A stretch of DNA of 20,509 nt from JBLNDG01 sp050261415 (GCA_050261415.1 JBLNDG010000019.1:1-20509); one strand, 5' to 3'; positions 6,159 to 13,037 are shown, counted from the stretch's first letter. The notes: a model not told the origin generated them from the sequence alone. Program-made: numbers and translations.

Positions 6159-7130
6159 CTACTGAATACTTTTTATGCCATTTACAGCTTGTCCATCTTG
6201 AATCTCAACTGTTCCAGTTTCGCTATCCCAGTTGACTTTCAGCCCAAGGGTTTCAACTATAAATCTAAAAGGAACAACAGTTCTGCTATTTATGGTTTCG
6301 GGTGCTGCATCAATTGCAACCTCAACACCATTTACATTGACAATATTGTTGTTTAGCTGAAGAACAATCTGAGTCGCATCTTTTGTTATAGTAACTTTTT
6401 GCTCCTCTGGATTCCAATCTACAGTAGCTCCAAAGCCTTCTGACAACGCTCTTACGGGTATTAGTGTTCTATCATTCTTAATAACTGGCGGTGTATCAAA
6501 CTTGATGATTCTACCATCTGCTATTATACTGTTCAAAGGCATAACTGTAATATCTTGGTTAGCTTCCTGTAGTTTTGCAGAAAGTTCCTCTAACTGCTTC
6601 AACTCTTCAGCAGTATAAGCCTTCATAATGACTTCTTTCATCTCATTCTTCTTTTGTTTCATCAGCTGCTTCTTTGATTCGATTTCCTGTTTTAGCAAGT
6701 CTATTTGTCCCAAAAGCTGCTGAGCTAATTCTGTATTTCCAGATTTCACTGCCTCTTCATACTGTGCTTCAAGCGTATCCTTTTGTTCTTCAAGAGTATC
6801 CTTCTGCATTTCTATTTCGTCTTTTTCTGCTTCCAGTAAATTCTTTTCATCTTCCCATTGCTTGTTTCCATCATCGTTGTTGTTTACATCTCCGTCTTCT
6901 TTGTTGTCAGTGTTTTCCTCATCTTTGTTGTCTACGTTTCCTTCATCTTTATTGTCTACGTTTCCGTCTTCCTTGTTATCCACGTCTCCGTTATCAATAC
7001 TTTCCGAATCTTTTACTATTTCCTGAGTAGGTGTACCTGGTAATTTAGTAGTATCTGCAGAGACTCCCGGTATTATAATCCAAGACATAACCGCCATAAT
7101 TGTAATAGCGATTAAAAGTTTCTTTTTCAT
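6159..7130 (-). CDS. Secreted copper-amine-oxidase-like (stalk) domain protein
   Basis: 323 residues. An N-terminal signal peptide (MKKKLLIAITIMAVMSW, with likely cleavage after VSA) precedes an acidic repeat region near residues 45-88, built from units like DNKDEGNV. A Gln/Glu/Lys-rich coiled coil follows (about 92-190). Last comes a copper amine oxidase N-terminal-like stalk domain (about 200-310) with the hallmarks TLIPVRALSEGFGATVDWN and TVVPFRFIVETLGLKVNWD. This domain is common in cell-surface proteins of clostridia; no metal-binding or enzymatic residues are implied. No S-layer or sortase anchor is seen, so it is either secreted or held by the coiled coil. Expression is probably set by the cyclic-di-GMP riboswitch in its leader (7188-7281). 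AAGGAG precedes the ATG by 10 nt. Confidence 0.88.
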   Translation of the reverse strand: MKKKLLIAITIMAVMSWIIIPGVSADTTKLPGTPTQEIVKDSESIDNGDVDNKEDGNVDNKDEGNVDNKDEENTDNKEDGDVNNNDDGNKQWEDEKNLLEAEKDEIEMQKDTLEEQKDTLEAQYEEAVKSGNTELAQQLLGQIDLLKQEIESKKQLMKQKKNEMKEVIMKAYTAEELKQLEELSAKLQEANQDITVMPLNSIIADGRIIKFDTPPVIKNDRTLIPVRALSEGFGATVDWNPEEQKVTITKDATQIVLQLNNNIVNVNGVEVAIDAAPETINSRTVVPFRFIVETLGLKVNWDSETGTVEIQDGQAVNGIKSIQ

Positions 7131-7187
7131 AGTTTGTCCACTCCTTCTACATTAATTTGTTCAGGTTTCATAGTAATACTTCTAAAC

Positions 7188-7281
7188 TATCCGAAAGCTG
7201 GCTGATATATAACTCTTTAGGTTACTTAACCCCTGTAGCTTTGCGTCACCACCTTTCAATGGTTTTGCCTTTTTGCGGATA
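7188..7281 (-). promoter_or_regulatory. Cyclic-di-GMP-I (GEMM) riboswitch
   Basis: On the minus strand, P1 pairs TATCCG with CGGATA. P2 is ACCATT-GAAA-GGTGGT with a GAAA tetraloop; TGACGCAAAGCTACAGGGG follows, and the 3' side carries CAGCCAG before P1 closes. The GCAAAACC, GACGCAAAGC and CAGCCAG blocks and the GAAA loop are the conserved marks of the GEMM-I class. It lies 58 nt upstream of the secreted-protein ATG. Downstream, AAACTAT spanning the start codon (7135-7129) can pair with ATAGTTT (7190-7184), which overlaps the P1 3' strand. This suggests translational control (inference). Confidence 0.88.
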
Positions 7282-7358
7282 TTCTATTTACTTATATATA
7301 CACTATAAGAAAAATATTTGGGGGGTATTTGGGGGATATCTTAACAAAAAAATGTAAA

Positions 7359-7526
7359 AATGCCAGGCACGCCTGTTAGATGGTTATTGTTTGATTCTAT
7401 GTCAATAACCAAGACTCTTATTAAGAATATTTTCATTAATGGTTGTGATGGAACAATCATGGGTGGTTATTAGGTTAACAAAATTGATAAGTACAATAAC
7501 CTAATGACCTCCGAGCCTGGCACTTA
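7359..7526. repeat. MITE-like element with imperfect terminal inverted repeats
   Basis: The left end (from 7361, TGCCAGGCACGCCTGTTAGA, then TGGTTATTGT) is an imperfect inverted copy of the right end (7495-7524). Read in reverse, the right end begins TGCCAGGCTCGGAGGTCATT. Inside are two further hairpins: GGTTATTG/CAATAACC (7382-7410) and ATTAGGTTA/TAACCTAAT (7469-7505). There is no coding capacity. The size (about 166 bp) and ends fit a non-autonomous transposon. It sits between divergent genes, and no clear target-site duplication was found. Confidence 0.6.
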
Positions 7527-7611
7527 TTTAGTAGTATCATAGTTTAAAATAGCACCATCTTGTCCACTTTTGCATAATATTTAGTACAAGGATAGAAAGG
7601 AGGGAAGTAAT

Positions 7612-7851
7612 ATGTGTGAAGAATTATCCATTTACAAAGCGCTAAGAATAGCTTATAAAACAGGTCAACAAGTTACAATAGGTTTAAAGAGCGGCGCAAC
7701 TTTAGAAAGAGTAATTGTTGAAAAGCTATGGGAAACATCATTCCGTGTTTGGCTAGAACCTGCTGAACGTGTTAAGCAAGGAGAAGATATTGACAAAGCT
7801 ATTGTAGCAATACACGCAGTGAAGTCAGTTGAATTTGGAATAGGAGATTAA
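7612..7851 (+). CDS. Small hypothetical protein, first of a tandem pair
   Basis: A 79-residue protein on the plus strand, opposite to its neighbours, with a strong AAAGGAGGG site 7 nt before the ATG. A short N-terminal helix (YKALRIAYKT) is followed by alternating strands (QQVTIGLKSG, ERVIVEKL, SFRVWLEPA, AIHAVKSVEF), a pattern that fits a small SH3/Sm-like barrel. There is no signal peptide or membrane segment. I do not recognise the family. The next gene encodes a protein of similar size and strand order, so the two may be paralogues. They form a unit of their own, with a terminator after the second gene. Confidence 0.75.
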   Translation: MCEELSIYKALRIAYKTGQQVTIGLKSGATLERVIVEKLWETSFRVWLEPAERVKQGEDIDKAIVAIHAVKSVEFGIGD

Positions 7852-7892
7852 GATTTCTAAAGTGAAATATGTGGTGAAAGGAGGTAAGTATT

Positions 7893-8108
7893 GTGTCTGA
7901 AGAAAAGTATAAAGGTATTATAAAAGCATTAGCGTATGCTATGCTTACAGAACAATCAGTTAATGTAGCTTTGAACAGAGGAGAAAGTATTAAAGTGGAA
8001 GGAGTCATTAAAAAAGTGGACGAAGACTCATTTAAAATCCTTTCGGAAGAAACAGGAGAAAAAGAGAGGGTAGCAATATCAGAAGTTGAGTATGTTGAAT
8101 ATTCTTAG
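7893..8108 (+). CDS. Small hypothetical protein, second of a tandem pair
   Basis: A 71-residue protein starting at GTG 7893, preceded by AAAGGAGG at an 8-nt spacing. The layout matches its upstream neighbour: an N-terminal helix (YKGIIKALAYAML), then strands SVNVALNRG, KVEGVIKKV, DSFKILSEE and VAISEVEYVEY. Both share the pattern (Q/S)-x-V-x-(I/V)-x-L-(K/N)-x-G followed by SF(R/K)(V/I). This suggests duplicated Sm/SH3-like barrels that may pair as a heterodimer (inference). The gap between the genes is about 40 bp. The terminator at 8136-8157 follows. Family and function are not recognised. Confidence 0.74.
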   Translation: MSEEKYKGIIKALAYAMLTEQSVNVALNRGESIKVEGVIKKVDEDSFKILSEETGEKERVAISEVEYVEYS

Positions 8109-8135
8109 ATAAGAATATTTTAAAAGCTTTATTGT

Positions 8136-8157
8136 GGAATCCTTATAAAAGGATTCC
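8136..8157 (+). terminator. Terminator of the small-protein pair
   Basis: GGAATCC/GGATTCC closes an 8-nt loop, with TCTTTATT after the stem, 28 nt past the second stop codon. Confidence 0.7.
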
Positions 8158-8281
8158 TCTTTATTAAAACTATGGTGGGTAATGTAAATAATTCTGTGGG
8201 TGAGTGAAAAAGTTAACTCCTTTCTTGCAAAATGAACTGCTCCCTGTCAAGTAGACAGATGAAGAATCAAAAATTTGGAAC

Positions 8282-8400
8282 TGTCAACAAAAACTAGACA
8301 CAAAGTTAAGCAAATTTTATGAGTTCAACTCCTCAAATTGGGTAGGGGAAAGATACCTAAGAGAGGAATACATTCTCTTTGTGTCGTAATATAATTCAAT
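8282..8400 (-). mobile_element. IS3-family remnant: transposase C-terminus and one end
   Basis: The minus strand from 8400 to the TAA at 8317 reads IELYYDTKRMYSSLRYLSP, followed by TQFEELNS and stop. This is the C-terminal signature of IS3-family (OrfB) transposases, in which a Y-N-x-K-R-x-H-S-S-L-G-Y-L-S-P pattern is usual. After the stop comes TGTCAACAAAAACTAGACAC (8282-8301), which looks like the element's terminal repeat. The rest of the transposase is gone; at 8398-8400 the sequence switches to the ssrA 3' flank. A related-looking TGTCAAGTAGACAG occurs at 8247-8260 and may be a scrap of another IS end. The remaining sequence 8160-8246 shows nothing recognisable. Confidence 0.75.
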
Positions 8401-8428
8401 TTCATATCAGATTCATGTCAATATAGCA

Positions 8429-8459
8429 CAAAAGCACTGCATTCAAATGCAGTGCTTTC
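8429..8459 (-). terminator. ssrA terminator
   Basis: The stem AAAGCACTGCATT/AATGCAGTGCTTT is followed on the minus strand by TTTTGTGC, about 23 nt past the tmRNA 3' CCA. Two related copies occur at 125-155 and 3623-3652. Confidence 0.82.
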
Positions 8460-8498
8460 TATGTAAATTCAATATTATTTATGGTGGAGGCGAGGGGA

Positions 8499-8786
8499 CG
8501 CCTGTATCCATTGTCTCCAATGGTGCTGACTATATCTTGAACTTCTGTCGAAGTTCTCCGGCGTGTTATAGAAGTCTTAATCTTGTTTATAACTTCCATC
8601 CTAGTACAACCAAATTGGCTGTCTATGAGTCGATACGGGGCTGTCGGATTGCTCCACATACCCCTCGGTATTGCCGTCGCCCAATTAAAATCAACTCTAA
8701 GCATTCATTGATTCCAACTACGTTACGGTTTCACCGATAAAGCCGGATTGTCACTTGCAACTCACGCTGCAAGGCGACTCTTCTGA
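8499..8786 (-). mobile_element. Group I intron in the ssrA T-loop
   Basis: The intron starts after the exon U at 8787 (TTCGAT|TCAGAAG) and ends with G at 8499 before exon TCCCC. These give the two group I boundary marks, U before the 5' site and a terminal G. P1 pairs exon CGAU (8790-8787) with intron GUCG (8778-8775), leaving the expected U-G wobble at the splice site. P2 is CTTGCA/TGCAAG. P7 can form between GACTCATA (8631-8624) and TATAGTC (8534-8528), with one bulged base as usual. No homing endonuclease frame is present. Group I introns at the tmRNA T-loop are known in a few other bacteria, including clostridia, so the site has precedent. The excised exons join to an exact T-arm. Confidence 0.9.
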
Positions 8787-8991
8787 ATCGAACCCCTGTC
8801 CGAAAGCATCTTGGTCACAGTCTCTCCGAGCGCAGCTTTTGCTTTGACATTCCCCCCGCTGCACGCCCAAAAGCAGGCTTACAGCTTCAGTAGCTTCATA
8901 ATGCGTCAGTTACCTCAAAGCTTTGGTAGTGACGTACCCCGCTAAATGACGCCCAATCCCAGGGTGCGGGAACCCCAGGTTGAACGAGCAG

Positions 8992-9024
8992 CTATTAAGC
9001 TGCTAACGCGTAATTTTCGTTAGC
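8992..9024 (-). other. tmRNA tag reading frame (ANENYALAA, double stop)
   Basis: Starting at resume codon GCT (9024-9022), the frame reads A-N-E-N-Y-A-L-A-A, then TAA and TAG. With the alanine carried by tmRNA itself, the appended tag would be AANENYALAA. The YALAA end is the usual ClpXP-type degradation signal. Confidence 0.93.
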
Positions 9025-9121
9025 GTTTAAATTTAATTTTCCAGCTTTTTATGGTGCCGCTGGGACCACCGCTCGCTACCATGACCTCAACTACCCCCGT
9101 CGAAACCATTACGCCCCCGTA

Positions 9122-9586
9122 TTAATACTCTTTCCCTCTGAACTGCCTTTCAACTTCTCTCTTGGCATCCCGTTCTGCAATGTCATGGCGCTTGTCATGA
9201 AGCTCCTTACCTTTTGCTATGGCAAGCTGAACCTTCACAAGGCTGCCTTTCAGATAAATCGAAAGCGGTATAAGAGTGTAGCCCTTCTGCTGAACATAAC
9301 CTATAAGTTTGTTTATTTCGTACTTATGCAGAAGCAGCCGTCTTGTCCTCATGGGATCCTTGTTGAATATATTGCCTTGTTCATATGGACTAATATGCAT
9401 ATTGTAGACATAGACCTCGCCTTTTTCTATCCCGGCATAGCTGTCCTTGAGGTTGACACTGCCCTTTCTTATGGATTTTACTTCAGTACCGGAAAGTTCA
9501 ATGCCGGCTTCGTAAGAATCCTCAATAAAGTAGTCGTGCCTTGCTTTTTTGTTTTGTGCAATTGTCTTTATACTGATGTTTGCCAT
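9122..9586 (-). CDS. smpB: SsrA-binding protein SmpB
   Basis: 154 residues, normal for SmpB, the protein that binds the tRNA-like part of tmRNA and places it in the empty A site. The N-terminal marks are AQNKKARHDYFIEDSYEAGI and ELSGTEVKSIRKG. The middle has ISPYEQGNIFN and RTRRLLLHKYEI. The end has GKELHDKRHDIAERDAKREV, covering the tail that enters the mRNA channel. A strong promoter lies upstream, and ssrA starts 3 nt after the stop codon, so protein and RNA partner share a transcript. Upstream is rnr, the RNase that works with this system. Confidence 0.97.
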   Translation of the reverse strand: MANISIKTIAQNKKARHDYFIEDSYEAGIELSGTEVKSIRKGSVNLKDSYAGIEKGEVYVYNMHISPYEQGNIFNKDPMRTRRLLLHKYEINKLIGYVQQKGYTLIPLSIYLKGSLVKVQLAIAKGKELHDKRHDIAERDAKREVERQFRGKEY

Positions 9587-9618
9587 ATTATTGAACCCCG
9601 CAATATATTCTGCAGTCC

Positions 9619-9644
9619 CCGGCGTGGATATGTCCTCCAGCCGG
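9619..9644 (-). promoter_or_regulatory. Stem-loop in the smpB leader
   Basis: CCGGC-TGGA pairs with TCCA-GCCGG across a 7-nt loop, with one bulge, between the smpB promoter and start codon. It could be a 5' stabilising hairpin or a control element; no protein or ligand can be named. Confidence 0.4.
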
Positions 9645-9661
9645 ATTCAAACTGTATATAT

Positions 9662-9689
9662 ATTATATCATCTGACTGCATAGTGTCAA
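9662..9689 (-). promoter_or_regulatory. Sigma-A promoter of smpB-ssrA
   Basis: A perfect TTGACA (9689-9684) and a perfect TATAAT (9667-9662) lie 16 nt apart on the minus strand, about 75 nt before the smpB start. This is the best consensus promoter in the window and suits a constitutively needed rescue system. Confidence 0.85.
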
Positions 9690-9803
9690 CTTATATATTA
9701 TACTGAAACACATTTGTAATATCAATGAAAAGAAATTCCTGTACAGTTTAATTGTCTTACATTAGGACATATTACGGCAAATGTATAAAAGTATGTAAAT
9801 CAT

Positions 9804-11945
9804 TTATACAAGAACAAAATCAATATTTCTTGCGGCAATATCGGCATTCTGTACTCTTATCCTGACGCTGTCACCAATTCTGAAGGTTCTTCTGCGACGT
9901 TCCCCAACGAGTGTATGATGGACCTCATCATACTGGTAATAGTCATCCTCCATATCACTCATCCGGACAAGACCTTCGATAGTATTTTCAAGCTCAACAA
10001 ACATTCCAAAGGAGGTCACGTTTGAAATTATACCGTCGTATTCTTCTCCTATCCTATCCTTCATGTATTCCGCTTTCTTGAGGTCCTCTACTTCTCTCTC
10101 AGCTTCATCCGCAACACGCTCCCTCAATGATGACTGCTCGGCTATACCTTCGATTATGGCCTGAAGCTCGTTAATCCTTTTCTCGTTCAGTTTTCCATGG
10201 ATATCTTCCTTAATTATCCTGTGTATCATAAGATCAGGGTATCTTCTTATAGGAGAAGTAAAATGACAATAGTACTTAGCCGCCAAACCGAAATGTCCCA
10301 TACTGGCAGAGGTATAACGCGCTTTTTTCAGTGAACGCAGCATCAATGTGTTGATAATCCGCTCTTCCTTTGTACCCTTAATAATGTCCGTCAGCTGCTG
10401 CAAAGCTTTCGGATGAAGCTCCGCCACCCCTTTCAAGTGGTACCCGAAGTTATGTATGAATTCATTGAAGGCTTCTATTTTCTCCGGTGCAGGGTCCTCA
10501 TGCACTCTGTATATGAAAGGAACCTCCTTCCAGTACATATGCTCAGCTATTGTCTCATTGCAAACCAGCATGAATTCCTCAATAATGCGTTCAGAGATAC
10601 CTCTGTCATATGGCTTTATCTCTACAGGCTTACCTTTCTCATCAAGTATTATCTTTGTCTCTTCAAATTCAAATTCAATGCTGCCTCTTGTTCGTCTTCT
10701 CTTATTCAGTATTTCCATTAGTTTTTCCATGAGCTTGAAGGTATCTACCAGGTCCTTGTACCGTTCCATTACTTCAGGATCATTATCTGTAAGTATTTTA
10801 TTCACATTCTTGTAGGACATTCTCTCTTTTGTCTTTATAACACTCTCAAAAATCTCATACTTCACTACCTTGCCCTTCTTATCGATTTCCATATCGCAGC
10901 TCAGTGTGAGTCTTTCAATTTGAGGGTTCAAGCTGCATATCCCATTGGATAGCCGCCTCGGCAGCATAGGTATCACTCTATCCACCAGATAAACACTGGT
11001 GCCCCTCTTTAAAGCTTCCTTATCCAGGGGGGACTTTGCAAAAACATATTGGCTGACATCTGCTATATGAACACCCAAAAGATAATTGCCATTATCCAAA
11101 AGTTCAAGGGATACCGCGTCGTCCAAATCCTTGGCATCTTCACTGTCTATGGTGACTATTATCCTATCCCTCAAATCCCGCCTTTTTTCTATATCCTCCT
11201 GACGGACTACCTCCGGAATTTCTTCTGCCTGGCTTTCCACCTCGGCTGGAAATTCCTCAGGCAGGTTGTGCCCTCTTATTACTGATATTATGTCAGTACC
11301 TACATCATCCTTGTGCCCAAGTATTTCAATTACCTTGCCCTCCGGATTCCTTCTGGCATCCGGCCATTTTGTTATCTCTACTACTACCTTTTCTCCATCG
11401 TTCGCGCCATTGAAATCCGCTTTGGATATAAAAATATCCTGGTATATCCTCTGGTCGTCAGGAACGACAAACCCAAAACTCCTGTTGTTTTCAAAGGTTC
11501 CGACGATTCTTTCGTTGGCTCTTGTCAAAACCTTGATGACTTCGCCTTCGCTGCGCTTTGTGCCCAATTCTCCCGCAGTAAGCCTCACGATTGCCCTATC
11601 GTTGTTCATTGCTCCATTGAGGTTTTCTGCAGGTATAAAAAGGTCTTTTATATCAGGATTGTCTGGTATAAGAAAACCGAAACCTTTCTTGTTTCCCTGA
11701 ATTCTCCCTGGTATAAGGTTCATTTTTTCCGTAATCCCGTACTTTTTCTTCCTCGTCTGGATTATGCTGCCCTCATTCTCAAGCTCCTTTAACACTCCGT
11801 TAAACTCTTCCACTTGCTCCGGTATTATTTGCAGAGCCTCGGAAAGCTCGTTATATAGAAGGGGTCTGTATGCGTCTTCCTTCATAAATGAAAGTATTTT
11901 GCTCTTCAACTCTATGTTTGCGCTTTTGTCAAGACTATCCGACAA
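9804..11945 (-). CDS. rnr: Ribonuclease R
   Basis: 713 residues. This is a processive 3'-5' exoribonuclease of the RNB family that unwinds structured RNA and takes part in tmRNA-linked decay. Layout: an N-terminal helix-turn-helix region (about 1-75), two cold-shock domains (KKGFGFLIPD near 86 and RSFGFVVPDD near 155), the RNB catalytic domain with DSEDAKDLDDAVS near 267-279 (metal-binding aspartates), TSPIRRYPDLMIHRI near its end, and an S1 domain with GIISNVTSFGMFVELENTIE. There is no lysine-rich tail after S1. The start is TTG, with GAGGTG upstream, and overlaps the end of the esterase gene by 11 bp, so the two are coupled as in many Firmicutes. Confidence 0.96.
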   Translation of the reverse strand: MSDSLDKSANIELKSKILSFMKEDAYRPLLYNELSEALQIIPEQVEEFNGVLKELENEGSIIQTRKKKYGITEKMNLIPGRIQGNKKGFGFLIPDNPDIKDLFIPAENLNGAMNNDRAIVRLTAGELGTKRSEGEVIKVLTRANERIVGTFENNRSFGFVVPDDQRIYQDIFISKADFNGANDGEKVVVEITKWPDARRNPEGKVIEILGHKDDVGTDIISVIRGHNLPEEFPAEVESQAEEIPEVVRQEDIEKRRDLRDRIIVTIDSEDAKDLDDAVSLELLDNGNYLLGVHIADVSQYVFAKSPLDKEALKRGTSVYLVDRVIPMLPRRLSNGICSLNPQIERLTLSCDMEIDKKGKVVKYEIFESVIKTKERMSYKNVNKILTDNDPEVMERYKDLVDTFKLMEKLMEILNKRRRTRGSIEFEFEETKIILDEKGKPVEIKPYDRGISERIIEEFMLVCNETIAEHMYWKEVPFIYRVHEDPAPEKIEAFNEFIHNFGYHLKGVAELHPKALQQLTDIIKGTKEERIINTLMLRSLKKARYTSASMGHFGLAAKYYCHFTSPIRRYPDLMIHRIIKEDIHGKLNEKRINELQAIIEGIAEQSSLRERVADEAEREVEDLKKAEYMKDRIGEEYDGIISNVTSFGMFVELENTIEGLVRMSDMEDDYYQYDEVHHTLVGERRRRTFRIGDSVRIRVQNADIAARNIDFVLV

Positions 11946-12729
11946 TATTACTGCACCTCGCTTCCTCTGGTTTTATTTCTTCAACTGTTTTAAATCTCGA
12001 TTTGTTATTTATAAAATTATATACCTCTTTAAAAACCTGTTCTTTTTCACAATCGCAAGTAATCATGTGGCCGCTTTTGTGTAGGTACACTATGCTTTTA
12101 TCCCTGGAACCAATACTGTTGTATATAATATTTGCGCTTACCGGGTTTACTGTTTTGTCATTGTATGACTGCATTATCAGTATAGGTTTGTCAATCTTTC
12201 TTAGGTTTGCCTTTATATAACTAATAAGCTTGAAAAGATTTTCTATGCTTTTTACCGGCGTTTTATCGTAGCTTATAATACCAAGCTCATTTTTTCCCGG
12301 CTCTTTAAGTACATATCTTTTAAAATATTTCATGGTTACAGCCCATAACGCAGATCTTCCCCGGACTTTTACAGGCGCTGAAAGTATTGCCGTTCCTCTG
12401 ATGTCATAGTTTCTTGCTAAATACAGCGATAGTAGCCCTCCCATCGACAGCCCTACTGCAAAAACCTCATCACATTCCTGCTTCAATGACTTATAGCCTT
12501 CTACGGTTGAATTGATCCAATCCCTGTAACTGCACCTTCTCATGTCCTCCGGTGTTGTTCCATGCCCTTTCAGAAGTATTCCTCTTACGGTATAGCCTTT
12601 ATCCCTCAGGTACTCACCCAAATATCTCACTTCCGAAGGAGTCCCGGTAAAACTATGTATAAGAAGTATTCCGGTATTGCTGCCTTTATAATAAAAATCC
12701 TTTGCAAATTCGCTGGTCATGTCGTTCAC
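11935..12729 (-). CDS. Alpha/beta-hydrolase carboxylesterase
   Basis: About 264 residues, resembling the Est/YvaK-type carboxylesterases found before rnr in Firmicutes. The oxyanion region is LLIHSFTGTPSE near residue 25. The nucleophile is Ser95 in GLSMGG, the acid is probably Asp191 in SYNDKTV, and the His is His221 in KSGHMIT, so the triad is complete. It is cytosolic, with no signal peptide. An ATG at 12765 is open, but GGAGGTG lies about 8 nt before GTG 12729, which makes that the likely start. The stop codon overlaps the rnr start by 11 bp. The natural substrate is unknown; small acyl esters are usual. Confidence 0.88.
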   Translation of the reverse strand: MNDMTSEFAKDFYYKGSNTGILLIHSFTGTPSEVRYLGEYLRDKGYTVRGILLKGHGTTPEDMRRCSYRDWINSTVEGYKSLKQECDEVFAVGLSMGGLLSLYLARNYDIRGTAILSAPVKVRGRSALWAVTMKYFKRYVLKEPGKNELGIISYDKTPVKSIENLFKLISYIKANLRKIDKPILIMQSYNDKTVNPVSANIIYNSIGSRDKSIVYLHKSGHMITCDCEKEQVFKEVYNFINNKSRFKTVEEIKPEEARCSNIVG

Positions 12730-12849
12730 AAGAAGCACCTCCAGTACTGTAATTATTATTAACAATATCTAGAGGTATAATTCAAACCGGATGAAATCAG
12801 CCTCTGGGACGCAGTACTTGCATATATTAAGGGAGCAATGTTTTTCGTA

Positions 12850-13020
12850 AGAAATTTTATGGGCTTATGCTGTTTGTACTATATAGTTTGCGGCGAGTTT
12901 TCGCTAAGGTAGATTTTTTCGCCGCAAAGAAAATTAGGGTGACAAAAGTCGGTTTCAGCGAAGCTTAAACCGATTTTGTATAGTGTATGACACACATACA
13001 ACTCGCATAAGAGAATTTCT
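12850..13020. repeat. 171-bp nested palindrome (MITE-like or structured RNA)
   Basis: The outer arms AGAAATT (12850-12856) and CTTATGC (12864-12870) are mirrored by GCATAAG (13005-13011) and AATTTCT (13014-13020). Inside are a perfect 10-bp stem, TTTGCGGCGA/TCGCCGCAAA (12887-12928), and an 11-bp stem, AAAGTCGGTTT/AAACCGATTTT (12945-12977). There is no coding capacity. Most of the 272-bp gap between the DUF1294 and esterase genes is this element. It could be a non-autonomous transposon or act as a terminator for the DUF1294 gene. Confidence 0.6.
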
Positions 13021-13037
13021 AACTGCAAAACATTTAG

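Larger units (their letters stand above)
8482..9118 (-). ncRNA. ssrA: tmRNA gene interrupted by a group I intron
   Basis: This is tmRNA, the tRNA-mRNA hybrid that with SmpB frees stalled ribosomes and tags the peptide. The 5' end GGGGGCG (9118-9112) leads into TAATGGTTTCGACGGGGGT, a tmRNA hallmark. It pairs with CGCCTCC (8492-8486) just before ACCA, giving a 7-bp acceptor stem with one G-U. The tag frame at 8992-9024 encodes ANENYALAA and two stops. The T-arm AGGGG-TTCGATT-CCCCT is split by a 288-nt group I intron (8499-8786). Without it the RNA is 349 nt, a normal tmRNA length. The gene starts 3 nt after the smpB stop codon, so it is probably cotranscribed with smpB and its 5' end made by RNase P. 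Splicing must happen before the acceptor and T-arm can form properly. Confidence 0.95.

Noticed and set aside
7310..7340. Two CCCCC blocks (minus strand) as a SigI-type -35 element for the stalk-protein gene
   Set aside because: No CGAA-like -10 box lies at the right distance. A TATAGT at 7308-7313 would fit sigma-A as well. The evidence is too weak for a call.
8447..8740. Plus-strand 97-residue frame and minus-strand 81-residue frame over the ssrA intron
   Set aside because: Both cross intron, splice site or exon sequence with RNA structure. Neither resembles a homing endonuclease (no LAGLIDADG, GIY-YIG or HNH).
1..9118. Integrase or recombinase gene for the proposed ssrA integrations
   Set aside because: I found no frame with integrase motifs, so the serial integration idea remains inference.
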